Assembly: GCF_002161065.1 (NCBI RefSeq)
Contig: NZ_NFLV01000001.1
Span: forward strand, 62,001-126,000
Source: Eubacterium sp. An11
GTDB lineage: Bacteria; Bacillota; Clostridia; Lachnospirales; Lachnospiraceae
Length of the DNA stretch: 64,000 bases
Reading direction: 5' to 3'
Part shown: positions 9,052 to 17,915 of the stretch, in pieces
Layout of the letters: every line of letters starts with the position of its first letter
How positions within the stretch are numbered: position 1 is the first letter of the stretch
Notes under the pieces: model-generated
Told to the model about the DNA's origin: nothing
Databases searched by the model: none
What the model saw: the letters and a program-made list of their open reading frames with translations, nothing else
Position numbers and translations under genes: made by a program

Positions 9052-12000
9052 TCAACTGTATTCCATCCGGATCGTGCTGCCATTCTGGCTGACGTCTGAC
9101 GGGGTGACGATGAGTTTTACCGGTACCCGGGCCTGAATGGCTTCCACATGGGTGATGATGCCGATGCTCCGACGGGTGCTCTGGAGTCGTTCAAGGCTTG
9201 TCATGACCACATCAAGCAGTTCATCATCCAGATTTCCGAAGCCCTCATCCAGAAAAAAGAGTTCCAGGGGAGCCGTTCCGTTTAGCTGGATCACCGAAGA
9301 AAGAGCGAGAGCCAGGGAGAGGGAAGTGATAAAAGTCTCGCCTCCCGACAGGGTGTCGCATGGGCGCAGGATACCGCCATTTTTGTTGTCCCGGATGACA
9401 AACTCCGCGTTCTCGTTGATTTCCAGTTCATAATTGCCGTTGGAGATGGAAGAGAGGATCACGGAAGCCTCTGAGGCGATGTAGCGGAGCCGGGATTCCG
9501 ATACATACTCGATAAAGGCGTTGCCTTTGAACAGCTGTTCCAGCTGCCGGATGAGTCCCCGGCGATGCAGAGCTTCTTTGTGCTGTGACAGAAGGTCTTG
9601 TTTCCGGCTCAGTTTTTCCTCGCAGGATTTTATCTCGCTAAGAAGGACCGCTTCCTCTTTTTGCTGCTGTTCCAGCGCCAGGTCGGCCTGTCTGGCGCTT
9701 TCCTTCTTCTCTGCCCATTCTTCCTCGGAAATGTTCTGGTTTTGCCTCTTTTCTTCCAGATAGGACAGCCGCTCTTTTGTCCCGGAAAATGTCTCCTGAA
9801 ACTCGTGGAGTTCTTCTTCCATGGCAGCGAGAGTCTCCTCAGAGAGACAGGCCTCCTTTATATCCGCGTCCGGAGCGAAACCGGCGAGGTCCAGCTGCTT
9901 TTTCAGCATCTCTTCATCCTGTTCCTGATTTTTCCGGCAGAGCTGCCTCTGGTTTTCCGCCGCCGACGCTTCTTCTTTTCTGGATTGCAGCAGTCCGGTC
10001 TCCTCCTGATATTGTCTGTCCAGCGTTTCCTTTTTTTCTTCCAGCTGTTTTCGCTGTTCTTCCGTATGTTCCAAGAGAGCGCTAAAGTCATCGGAAACGG
10101 AATATCCTTCGGGAAACTTCTGTTCTTCTTCTTTGATAAGAGCCGCATAGTGAAGCGCTTCGCTGCGGGCTGTGGCAATCTCGCCGGACAGGGACAGACA
10201 CTCTCTGGTGAGAGCCTCTCTGTTGTTTCTGCCTTCTTCCAGCTGCTGTCTCAGAAGAAGGATTTCCTCCTGCAGCGCATCATATTTCTTCTCGGCCTCC
10301 CGTTTTCCGGCGAGGGCTTCAGTGAAATTCTCCGTATTCCACTGACGCCGCAGGGCAAGGATTTCATTGCCTTCCTGCTGAAGTTTCCGGTATTGTTCCT
10401 GATTCTGTTTCCGTAGCCGGCTGTACTGTTCTTCATACTGGGATGCCCTGGCCTGACTGGCATGAAAGGAAGAGGAAAGTTCCTGCAGCTGCCGGCGGAT
10501 GTCTTCCGGGCGGAGGGCATCGGGAGCGCTGACAGCAATATCCGGACGACCGGAAAGGGAAGAAGTTTCCGAAATTTCTGCGGTGGAAAAAGGAGCAGAT
10601 GGCTCCGAAGGCCGGGCTTCGGAGCGGCCCGCCGGTTCCGGAAGCAGATCTGTGATGGTCTTAAGATGCGCTGAGATGGCGGATATCTGTTCCTCTGACG
10701 TCCTTTTGCCGCTATCCAGTTCTTTTTCTCTGTCGGCCAGTGTGCGAAGCTGTTCCTGCAGTTTTTGTATATTGGTCAGTGCAGCCGTGTCGGCGTCACT
10801 GCTGTCAGGAAAACTGTCATGGAGAGAAACTGCTTCCGGTGCCGCATCGGCATGGTGGATCTGTCCGCAGACCGGGCAGGGAGCTTTGTCCCGAAGATGG
10901 CTGCGGAGAATCAGCGCCATGTGCTGTTCCTGCAGTTCTTCCAGTTCCTTCTCAAAAGCCCCTCTGGTTTCTGATAACTGACGGAGATGTGTGCAGATCC
11001 GGGACAGATCATTTTCATGATGCGCCAGACTGTGCCGGGCGGCGGACTGGAGAGAGCGAAGCTGTTCTTTCAGAGAGGAAAGCGAGGCCAGTTCGTTTTC
11101 CAGCCGCTGCTTCTGTGTCTGTTCTTCTTTTTTATTTTCTTCATAATGCCCCCGTTTTTCCCTGTAGGTTTCTTCCAGAAGATGTCCCTCTTCCAGACCA
11201 TGAAGTTCCTCCCGGGAAGGACGAATGCCGGCGGCAGCCTTTTCTTTTTCGGCGAGTTCCTTTTGCAGCTGTTCCTCCCGCTGCCGGCCATCCACTTCTT
11301 TTTGCTGCAAAACTGTCAGTTTTTGCTGATTTTCCTGCCGGCGGCGTTCCGTTTCCTTCAGGCTGGTGTTCCAGTTTTTGATGGAGCGGCTGCGCTCCAT
11401 GGCGTTTCTGAAATCCTGCTCCTTTTGTATGAGTCCCGGCAGCAGTACAGAATATTTTTCGGAAAGTGCTTCTTTTTCTTTTTGTATGTTTTCGCAGATG
11501 GCCAGTTGTTCTTTCAACTGTTTTTGTATATCCGCGAAGGCTTGTTCTGCCTGTTTTGCCTCCCGGGCGCTTTTTTCTGCCTGCAGCGCAAAAGGGCGGA
11601 CCTGGGCGGCCCGTTTTCCAAGAGCCAGCTGCTTCTCTTTTTCTTCCATGGCGGGCTGCCGCCGCAGGCAGTCCTCATATTTTTTGCGGACCGGTTCATA
11701 TTCCAGCAGGAGAGAGCGTATGGCGTCGGCTTCCTGAAAGGCCTGGCGGGCCGCTTCTTTTTTTTCGGCTGTTTTTTTCAGTTCTTCCCTTAAAAGCGCA
11801 TGACTTTGACACATTTTATTGAGAGAATCCCCGGAAACATTTTCATAGCCCTGGAGCTGTCCTTCCAGATTGCTGAGAAGGAGTTCCTGCTTTTGTTTTG
11901 CCGAGGAAATTTTCTGAGTCAGTTCTAAGCCATACTGTTCCAGATGAAAGATCCGCTGGAGCATGCTGCGGCGCTCAGCGTTCTTCAATTTGAGAAATTC

Positions 12001-12468
12001 GCTGAACTGTCCCTGGGGAAGCACTACGGTGCGCATGAAGTCCTCGCTGGTCAGTCCCAGAAGACGGATACATTCCTGGGTGACTTCTGTGGGACGGTCG
12101 GCAAGAATAAGAGGCTTCTCACCGGTGACGTCCGCCAGCGAAGCGCCGGTATTGCGGACGGTGGAGGAATGATTTCCTTTGTGATACCGGAAAGAACGCT
12201 CCACCTGATATTGATGGGTTTCTGTGGTTGTGATAGAAAAAAGAAAAGAAACGGCCGCCGTCTCTTCATTGATATTGATAAAATTTTTGGTGGAGCGGGG
12301 AAGTCTGGCGTACAAAGCCAGGGTGATGGCGTCCAGAATACTGGATTTCCCGCTGCCGGTGGGACCGAAGATGCCGAACAGACCGGCGGAAGTCAGTGCT
12401 TCAAAATCAATGGTCTGTTCTTTCCGGTAGCTGTTGATTCCCCGCAGGGTCAGTTTTAGTGGCCTCAT
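9052..12468 (-). CDS. sbcC: exonuclease SbcC (Rad50-like ATPase subunit)
   Basis: This is the ATPase subunit of the SbcCD nuclease, which opens hairpins and processes DNA ends during repair and replication. It has 1138 residues. The N-terminal ATPase half has Walker A FGPTGSGKSSILDAI near residue 34. A long Glu/Gln-rich coiled coil follows, with a zinc-hook CPVCG near residue 533. The C-terminal half has the signature LSGGETFITSLSLALALS and Walker B FFLDEGFGNLD. The start overlaps the sbcD stop by four bases (ATGA), with GGAGG inside sbcD, so the two are translationally coupled. Confidence 0.97.
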   Translation of the reverse strand: MRPLKLTLRGINSYRKEQTIDFEALTSAGLFGIFGPTGSGKSSILDAITLALYARLPRSTKNFININEETAAVSFLFSITTTETHQYQVERSFRYHKGNHSSTVRNTGASLADVTGEKPLILADRPTEVTQECIRLLGLTSEDFMRTVVLPQGQFSEFLKLKNAERRSMLQRIFHLEQYGLELTQKISSAKQKQELLLSNLEGQLQGYENVSGDSLNKMCQSHALLREELKKTAEKKEAARQAFQEADAIRSLLLEYEPVRKKYEDCLRRQPAMEEKEKQLALGKRAAQVRPFALQAEKSAREAKQAEQAFADIQKQLKEQLAICENIQKEKEALSEKYSVLLPGLIQKEQDFRNAMERSRSIKNWNTSLKETERRRQENQQKLTVLQQKEVDGRQREEQLQKELAEKEKAAAGIRPSREELHGLEEGHLLEETYREKRGHYEENKKEEQTQKQRLENELASLSSLKEQLRSLQSAARHSLAHHENDLSRICTHLRQLSETRGAFEKELEELQEQHMALILRSHLRDKAPCPVCGQIHHADAAPEAVSLHDSFPDSSDADTAALTNIQKLQEQLRTLADREKELDSGKRTSEEQISAISAHLKTITDLLPEPAGRSEARPSEPSAPFSTAEISETSSLSGRPDIAVSAPDALRPEDIRRQLQELSSSFHASQARASQYEEQYSRLRKQNQEQYRKLQQEGNEILALRRQWNTENFTEALAGKREAEKKYDALQEEILLLRQQLEEGRNNREALTRECLSLSGEIATARSEALHYAALIKEEEQKFPEGYSVSDDFSALLEHTEEQRKQLEEKKETLDRQYQEETGLLQSRKEEASAAENQRQLCRKNQEQDEEMLKKQLDLAGFAPDADIKEACLSEETLAAMEEELHEFQETFSGTKERLSYLEEKRQNQNISEEEWAEKKESARQADLALEQQQKEEAVLLSEIKSCEEKLSRKQDLLSQHKEALHRRGLIRQLEQLFKGNAFIEYVSESRLRYIASEASVILSSISNGNYELEINENAEFVIRDNKNGGILRPCDTLSGGETFITSLSLALALSSVIQLNGTAPLELFFLDEGFGNLDDELLDVVMTSLERLQSTRRSIGIITHVEAIQARVPVKLIVTPSDVSQNGSTIRMEYS

Positions 12469-13679
12469 TGCAAATCCTCCTCTCCGTCTGTCATGATGTC
12501 CAGCAGAAGTTCCAGGGTTTCTTCGTCCATTTCCGTCTGGAACTTCTTTTTATAATAGTTTTTCACAAGAACCTCAAAAGGAAGTTCTTCTATTTTTTCA
12601 GAAGATGGGGAAGTTCCGCTTCCTTCCGGGAAAATCGGGCGGATAGACAAAATGTCTGCCTTCAGCCGTTTCATGGCGCGAATCTCCTCCTCGTGAATAT
12701 AATGATCGGTCTCAATTTCCAGATACACCCAGGAATCCTCTCCGGCATGCTCTTCACAGAGGGCAATGGCTTCTGCGGGACTTTTGCAGTGCCAGATTTC
12801 AATGGGTTTGTAAACAGGAAGAGGGATTTTTTTGATTTCGCAGGGAGTGCCGGGATGAAGGGTTACGGCCACCACCTGATTGCCAAAGGAGATTTCCCGC
12901 TGGTTATAATGGAGAGGAGAACCGCTGTAGAGAGCGTTTCGTCGTCCGGGAACCTGCTGAGGTTTGTGGACATGGCCGAGAGCAATGTAATCGGCTGCTT
13001 CCGGAAAGATATCCCCGGGAAGAAGATAACTGCCGCCCAGCTGGACGCTCCGTTCTGAACCGTCTCCGGTGCTGTTCATGACGAAGAGATGACTCATCAC
13101 CAGGTGGACGGCGTCCGGACGGAACTTTTTGGCAAGATCCGAGAAAAGCCGGCGCATCCGGTTTTCATAGCTTTCCGCCTGCCTGGACTCGTCATCAGAA
13201 GCGTTCAGGTAAAGCTCTCCCAGACGTTTCTCACTGGGGAAAGGAACCAGAAGCAGATCGGCCTTTTCACCGTGAATCTCGGCGTGAATATAGCCGGGAC
13301 CGCTGTCTGTGATCTGATTTTTTCCGTACTGTCCCGGCAAAACTACTGTATTGGGCGTCCCGGCCATGACGATACCGTGTTCTTTGGCCAGGGGGCCGGA
13401 AGCGGTCAGGCGCTCGGGATTGTCGTGATTTCCGGAGATGATCACTGTCATACAGCGGCCGTCCCGGGAAAGCTGTTTTAAAGTGTCATAAAAAAGCTGT
13501 TCCGCCATGGCGGGCGGATTATAATTATCATAAATATCACCGGCAATGAGGATCAGGTCAGCTTCTTCGTCCCGGCAGATGCGCACGAAATCGGACAGGA
13601 ACTTCTCCTGTTCCGGGAGACGGCTGTGGCCTTCCAGATTCTTTCCCAAATGCCAGTCGGCGGTGTGTATGATTTTCAT
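12465..13679 (-). CDS. sbcD: exonuclease SbcD (Mre11-like nuclease subunit)
   Basis: This is the metallophosphoesterase nuclease subunit that pairs with SbcC. It has 404 residues. Di-metal ligands appear in order: ADWHLGK (residues 7-13), AGDIYDN, SGNHDNPER, MSHLFV and LGHVHKPQ. It carries the usual C-terminal capping region that contacts SbcC. It is first of the two-gene sbcDC operon on the minus strand, with the sbcC start overlapping its stop. Confidence 0.97.
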   Translation of the reverse strand: MKIIHTADWHLGKNLEGHSRLPEQEKFLSDFVRICRDEEADLILIAGDIYDNYNPPAMAEQLFYDTLKQLSRDGRCMTVIISGNHDNPERLTASGPLAKEHGIVMAGTPNTVVLPGQYGKNQITDSGPGYIHAEIHGEKADLLLVPFPSEKRLGELYLNASDDESRQAESYENRMRRLFSDLAKKFRPDAVHLVMSHLFVMNSTGDGSERSVQLGGSYLLPGDIFPEAADYIALGHVHKPQQVPGRRNALYSGSPLHYNQREISFGNQVVAVTLHPGTPCEIKKIPLPVYKPIEIWHCKSPAEAIALCEEHAGEDSWVYLEIETDHYIHEEEIRAMKRLKADILSIRPIFPEGSGTSPSSEKIEELPFEVLVKNYYKKKFQTEMDEETLELLLDIMTDGEEDLQ

Positions 13680-13755
13680 GAATGTCCTTCTTTCTGTAAT
13701 TCCTGTATTCTCATCTTATACCAGCGCAGAAGAGTTTGCAATAGAAGAAAACTTT

Positions 13756-13784
13756 TTGTAAAATACATTTTTTTGTGGTATGAT
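13756..13784 (+). promoter_or_regulatory. candidate promoter of the 13.8-kb small gene
   Basis: TTGTAA (13756-13761) and TATGAT (13779-13784) are separated by 17 bp, about 50 bases before the start codon at 13835. Confidence 0.55.
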
Positions 13785-13834
13785 TGCACTGCTGTCATAA
13801 ACCATGAAGGCATCAGACCGGAAAGGGGAGAAAG

Positions 13835-14179
13835 ATGGAACATTATCTTGATATAGAGACGGAACTTTTTGAAAAGATCAGAGAACATGAGACCACAAGG
13901 ATACAGATCCCCCGGGAGATAAACGGCCGGGAAGTGCGGACCGGAGACACGTTGAAACTGTATCATCCAGGCGACGGGACAGAGGCTCTGCGGGTGGAGG
14001 TGTCCGGCGTGGAGGAGAGCGGAACAACGGAGGAAGACGGAAAAGAAGAAGAGAAGAGCGGGGAAACAGGGCAGGAAGTGACCGTCTCATTTTCTCTGCT
14101 GGAATGGATGTGCCGTCTGGAGACAGAGCTTGACGAACTGCTGCGGCAGGAAGAAGAGTGGATGCAGGGGCTGCTGTAA
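13835..14179 (+). CDS. small acidic protein, unknown function
   Basis: I do not recognise this 114-residue protein with confidence. The first 60 residues (segments FEKIREHETTRIQIPREING and VRTGDTLKLYHPG) recall the small PUA-like/ASCH or DUF3850 beta-barrel proteins, where a short beta strand is followed by GDxL. A Glu/Gly-rich insertion (about residues 66-80) separates this from a C-terminal acidic helix. AGGGGAG precedes the ATG and there is a good promoter. The next gene, a transporter, starts about 100 bases later. Confidence 0.6.
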   Translation: MEHYLDIETELFEKIREHETTRIQIPREINGREVRTGDTLKLYHPGDGTEALRVEVSGVEESGTTEEDGKEEEKSGETGQEVTVSFSLLEWMCRLETELDELLRQEEEWMQGLL

Positions 14180-14281
14180 ATTGGCGGGGAACGCCCGGCA
14201 AAGAACGCCCGACGGGAGAAAAGCAATGGCCCGTGGGTGTGAGAAGCAGCGCATCAATATATAGAAAGAAGTGAGAAAATT

Positions 14282-15217
14282 ATGAAAAAAGAAATCATGC
14301 AGAAAACAGCGGTAGTATGGCTGCTGGCCATGGTATGCTGTCTGCTCTGGGGAAGCGCCTTTCCCTGTGTGAAGATCGGATATGATCTTTTTCGGATCGG
14401 GGCTTCGGATACGGCCTCTCAGATCGTATTTGCCGGCACGAGATTCTTTCTGGCCGGCGTGCTGGCGCTGATACTTGGAAGCCTTTCACAAAAGAGAGTG
14501 TTGATCCCCCGGAAAAAAGATCTGCCGAAGATCGGTGTGCTGGCAATGTTCCAGACCATTCTGCAGTATCTGTTTTTTTACATCGGACTGGCCCACACGA
14601 CGGGAGTGAAATCTTCCATCATTGAGGCGGCCAATGTCTTTATTGCTATTCTCATTGCCAGCCTGATTTTTCATCAGGAGAAACTGACCCGGCGGAAAAT
14701 GATCGGCTGTGTCATTGGATTTGCCGGTGTGGTGCTCATTAATCTGAGCGGCGGCGGAATGGATATGAGTTTCCAGTGGAACGGCGAGCTGTTTATTTTG
14801 TTTTCCACCATCGCCTACGCCATGTCCTCTGTGTTCATCAAAAAATATTCGGCAGAGTCAGATCCGGTGCTGCTGAGCGGCTGGCAGTTCTGTTTCGGCG
14901 GACTGGTGATGGTTCTGGCGGGAAAGATCATGGGAGGAAGTCTTACGTTTTATGAGATCGCCTGTGTGCCTCTTTTGTTATATATGGCGTTCATTTCCGC
15001 TGTGGCCTATTCGTTATGGGCGGTGCTCCTAAAATATAACCCGGTATCCCGGGTAACTGTGTTCGGATTCATGAATCCGGTGTTTGGCGTGATTTTATCT
15101 GCCCTGCTTCTGAATGAAAACGGCCAGGCGTTTTCTCTGCGGGGCCTGACCTCACTGATTCTGGTATGTGTGGGGATCTATATTGTCAACCGTTCCGGAG
15201 AGCAAATGGAGAAGTGA
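14282..15217 (+). CDS. DMT superfamily (EamA) transporter
   Basis: This is a predicted exporter or permease of the drug/metabolite transporter superfamily. Its 311 residues form about ten hydrophobic helices in two EamA repeats. The first repeat contains LLWGSAFPCVKIGYD and the second is marked by STIAYAMSSVFIKKY. Conserved PVSRVTVFGFMNPVFGVILSALLLNE lies in the last third, as in YdcZ/RhaT-like members. The substrate (often amino acids or metabolites) cannot be read from sequence. It ends at a terminator region shared with the convergent CYTH gene. Confidence 0.88.
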   Translation: MKKEIMQKTAVVWLLAMVCCLLWGSAFPCVKIGYDLFRIGASDTASQIVFAGTRFFLAGVLALILGSLSQKRVLIPRKKDLPKIGVLAMFQTILQYLFFYIGLAHTTGVKSSIIEAANVFIAILIASLIFHQEKLTRRKMIGCVIGFAGVVLINLSGGGMDMSFQWNGELFILFSTIAYAMSSVFIKKYSAESDPVLLSGWQFCFGGLVMVLAGKIMGGSLTFYEIACVPLLLYMAFISAVAYSLWAVLLKYNPVSRVTVFGFMNPVFGVILSALLLNENGQAFSLRGLTSLILVCVGIYIVNRSGEQMEK

Positions 15218-15260
15218 TGTTCCCTTCCTACGGGGAAGAGGAAGGATTCTCTTCTGCCGC

Positions 15261-15300
15261 AAAAAAGAAAGGCAGCCGGCCCTTCAGGGAAACGGCTGCC
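15261..15300 (-). terminator. terminator of the CYTH gene
   Basis: Stem GGCAGCCG (15271-15278) pairs with CGGCTGCC (15293-15300). The A-run at 15261-15270 is the U-tail for the minus strand. Confidence 0.8.
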
Positions 15301-15316
15301 GGGAAACGGAGCAGAC

Positions 15317-15871
15317 TTACTGCTGCCGTTTTTGCAGCATATAAAGATAGGAATAACGGGTGGTATCTTCCATCCGGCAGTCGAGGTCATGGAGAATGGT
15401 CTCGATTTTTTTTAGTGCGTTTTCACGCCCGGCTTCATTTTCCACGATGATTTCCAGCTCCAGAAAGGAACCGAGGCCTTCCACCTGATCCACGCAGGCG
15501 GTGAGGTCGTCCCGGTGATAATACTGACGGAGCTTGCGCACCGGAGAAAGTTCCCGGTAGCCCAGGGACAGAAGGATGTTCCGGCAGGTTTCGCCGTCCG
15601 CCACTTCCGTCTCCAGCTCTTTTCGGGCACTGGACACAGAATCAAGCTTCGGCCCCTTGTAGGTGAGGAAAGCGGCGGCGGATGTGTTGGAAAGATTCTC
15701 GCTTTCCCGGATCCTCAGCGCCTCGTCGTTTCTCATGAAATCATGAAAATTGCTGGTGAAATATGTATCTGATTCCCGGATCAGATTTCCCGGCTCAAAT
15801 CCCAGGCGGCGCAGACCCTGTTCGATGGGCGGCCGGCGGAAGATGGGCAGCTTGATCTCTACTTCAATCAT
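15317..15871 (-). CDS. CYTH domain protein (class IV adenylate cyclase / triphosphatase-like)
   Basis: This is a soluble tunnel-fold protein that binds triphosphorylated substrates. It has 184 residues. The N-terminal IEVEIKLPI is the ExExK signature, and further charged strands ALRIRES, FLTYKGPK, RKELETEV, KLRQYYHRDDLTACVDQVEGLGSFLELEI fit a CyaB-like member. Family members are adenylate cyclases, thiamine triphosphatases or inorganic triphosphatases, and the sequence alone does not decide. The ATG at 15871 follows TGGAG; a TTG six codons upstream is less likely. It sits directly downstream of a structured intergenic repeat. Confidence 0.85.
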   Translation of the reverse strand: MIEVEIKLPIFRRPPIEQGLRRLGFEPGNLIRESDTYFTSNFHDFMRNDEALRIRESENLSNTSAAAFLTYKGPKLDSVSSARKELETEVADGETCRNILLSLGYRELSPVRKLRQYYHRDDLTACVDQVEGLGSFLELEIIVENEAGRENALKKIETILHDLDCRMEDTTRYSYLYMLQKRQQ

Positions 15872-15903
15872 AACAAAATGTGTCTCCAATCATTAAAAAT
15901 AGT

Positions 15904-16076
15904 GTAACTATTCAGCCATACACTTCGGATTCCGCAACTGACGTTGCTTGTCCGCTGCTAACGCAGCTAAATCCTCAGTTTAGGCGAAACGCCATATGCT
16001 ATTCCATGCAAAACACTTATGAAAGTAAACTTTCAACGTTGTTTTTGCCTTGAATAGCGCATGGCTGAATAGTTAC
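15904..16076. repeat. structured intergenic element, diverged single copy
   Basis: The 173-base element is closed by a perfect 16-bp inverted repeat (15904-15919 with 16061-16076). Inside are two small hairpins (GCAAC/GTTGC and GCTGC/GCAGC) enclosed by GGATT/AATCC, then a long hairpin GCTATTC/GAATAGC topped by TGAAAG-TAAA-CTTTCA. Its architecture is the same as the triplet at 23449-23967 although much of the sequence differs. It begins 7 bases after the C_GCAxxG gene stop and ends 32 bases before the CYTH start, reading on the minus strand. No coding potential was found. Confidence 0.85.
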
Positions 16077-16082
16077 AAAATA

Positions 16083-16538
16083 TTATTGTGCCAGGTCAGG
16101 AAAGAACTCTTCCACGATCTCGCAGGCATCCAGGATCATTTTCAGGCAGGGACGGGATTTATAATATTCCGGCGTCCGTTCCGACGGCTGGGCGGACTTT
16201 TCCGCTTTGCGAAGACCCAGAAGGGTCATACAGGTGATGGATTTGTTTTTCTCCCGGAAAGCGTCCGCCATGGCGCGGACGATCTCATAATTTTTTCTTT
16301 TTCCTTCCTGGTCCGCACCGACGGTGGCGCCGGTTTTCAGACCGGCGATGATGAACATGCCGCAGACAGCGCCGCAGGTTTTGCGCATCCGCCCGATGCC
16401 CGCTCCAAAGGAAGCAGAGATGCGGAGCATGGTTTCCCGGTCGATGCCGAAAGCATCAGCGTAGGCGGCTGCCACAGACTGAGAACAGTTGTAGCCCTCC
16501 AGAAAAAGATTTTTGGCTGTTTCACTCCGTTTTGACAT
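16083..16538 (-). CDS. C_GCAxxG_C_C family (redox-type) protein
   Basis: This small cytosolic protein has 151 residues and belongs to the family defined by conserved cysteines and a CGAxCG core. Here the cysteines are in EGYNCSQSV, KTCGAVCGM, ITCMTLLG and a late SRPCLKM/LDACEIVE. The spacing suggests metal or redox chemistry, but the family has no firmly known activity. The ATG at 16538 follows GGAGG and lies inside the end of the upstream lipoprotein gene, a 17-base overlap that implies translational coupling. Confidence 0.85.
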   Translation of the reverse strand: MSKRSETAKNLFLEGYNCSQSVAAAYADAFGIDRETMLRISASFGAGIGRMRKTCGAVCGMFIIAGLKTGATVGADQEGKRKNYEIVRAMADAFREKNKSITCMTLLGLRKAEKSAQPSERTPEYYKSRPCLKMILDACEIVEEFFPDLAQ

Positions 16539-17742
16539 TGGTATAATCCTCCAGATCAAAGGTATAATTTTTTCCAAAATATTTTTTGGTTTTTAATTTC
16601 AGTTCAGAGCCGTTTAAGGTATACGGAATTTGCAGAGCGTTTCCGTTCTCGCCGTCCAGAGTCCGGAAGGACTGGAAGAGCCGGGAATTCTTGTCCGCAG
16701 TCACCCTGCTCTTCTTCCGGTCAAAGGTAAAGATAATGTTTTGGCCGGCCTCGTCGACGGTAATCCTGCCGCAGATGGTATTGGCGTCGGTGGCTCCCTC
16801 TTTTCCATCGGAAATATAAAGATAGAGAGAACCGCTGCCTTCGTCCGTGGCAAAATAGCAGAAATGGTCTGTCTGGTCGAATCTCCAGTGGAAACAAGTG
16901 TTGTTCAGATAGTAGGCGGTACTGGAAGTGTTCAGACCGTAAATAACGTTATTATAAAAAGAAAGAGTGTTTCCTTCATAGTCCATGGTCAGGGACTCAT
17001 TGGATACGGAAAGACGGAGGTCGATCTCGGAGATGCCTTCCGGTAAGTCCGTGAAAATGTCCGGCAGTTCCATGGAGTCATCCCGCAAAGTGTAGAAAGA
17101 AAAATCTTCGCCTTCATTGCCGCAGTACAGGAAATTGGTGATAAAGGTTCCCGGTTCATCGCCATCCGGGCTGACGGAATAAAGTTCCGCGTATTTGTCA
17201 TAGAGTGCCAGTTCATAGACAAAATCGCTGGTCACATCGTCCGGGCTGGTGTACCAGATATCTGTCTCCGCGATATCAAGGAGCGGACTCATGGATGTAT
17301 CTGACTGTTCCTGAATGGATGCATTTTCTTTCTCAAAGTAATAGCTGGTATCTTCGCAGGTTAAGAGCAGATGTTCCGTGTCCGGGGCGCGGTAGGCAAA
17401 ATCTTTCGTGCCGCTGAAATCCTCCCAGCCTTCCGGCAGCCGGTTGTCAAAGGCGGTATCCGCCGTGATGGAAATTCTGCTGTCAGAATCAATGGAAATT
17501 GTACCGTGGAATAAATCGGAGTTCTGCTCGATATCTGACAAAATGAGACTGCCCTGGCTGTCAATGGAAAGGCAGAGATTGTCGGCGCGGAAACTGCTGT
17601 CTTTTCCCAGAGCGTTGCCGCAGCCGTACCAGGTGCCGGAAAGCTCTGAGGTGTCAGTGATGGCGGGCTTTCTGCCGCCGCAGCCGGCCAGGCAGAAGAG
17701 GGCCGCGGATATACAGCCGATGAAATAAAGTAGTTTTTTCAT
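16522..17742 (-). CDS. lipoprotein of unknown function
   Basis: This is a 406-residue secreted lipoprotein. The signal peptide ends in CLAGC (lipobox, Cys about residue 21). The remainder is acidic and beta-rich, with at least three copies of a pattern of 'short polar strand - Asp/Ser turn - Tyr strand' (for example SGTWYGCGNALGKDSS and ADTAFDNRLPEGW), which suggests repeated beta-sandwich or lipocalin-like modules. I do not recognise a named family. AAGGGA precedes the ATG. It forms an overlapping pair with the downstream C_GCAxxG protein. Confidence 0.7.
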   Translation of the reverse strand: MKKLLYFIGCISAALFCLAGCGGRKPAITDTSELSGTWYGCGNALGKDSSFRADNLCLSIDSQGSLILSDIEQNSDLFHGTISIDSDSRISITADTAFDNRLPEGWEDFSGTKDFAYRAPDTEHLLLTCEDTSYYFEKENASIQEQSDTSMSPLLDIAETDIWYTSPDDVTSDFVYELALYDKYAELYSVSPDGDEPGTFITNFLYCGNEGEDFSFYTLRDDSMELPDIFTDLPEGISEIDLRLSVSNESLTMDYEGNTLSFYNNVIYGLNTSSTAYYLNNTCFHWRFDQTDHFCYFATDEGSGSLYLYISDGKEGATDANTICGRITVDEAGQNIIFTFDRKKSRVTADKNSRLFQSFRTLDGENGNALQIPYTLNGSELKLKTKKYFGKNYTFDLEDYTNVKTE

Positions 17743-17835
17743 AGAACATCCCTTTCTCTGTTTTCAAATATATCTATCATATTTTACCACAATTCTTCAG
17801 AAATATGAAAGAGTTCCGGAAGAAAAAGTAACAGG

Positions 17836-17864
17836 TTGCGTTTCAGGGTATCTTATTGTATACT
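17836..17864 (+). promoter_or_regulatory. candidate promoter of the purO gene
   Basis: TTGCGT (17836-17841) and TATACT (17859-17864) are spaced by 17 bp, 52 bases before the start codon. No purine-riboswitch-like hairpins were recognised between them and the gene. Confidence 0.55.
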
Positions 17865-17915
17865 TTGTAGATAAAGGAAACTTGCATTACATTTATGAGG
17901 AAAAGGAGGATTCCA

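Noticed and set aside
9137-12459. Long plus-strand frames opposite sbcC and sbcD
   Set aside because: Antisense shadows of two well-supported genes; their translations are Phe/Leu/Ser-rich with no family resemblance.
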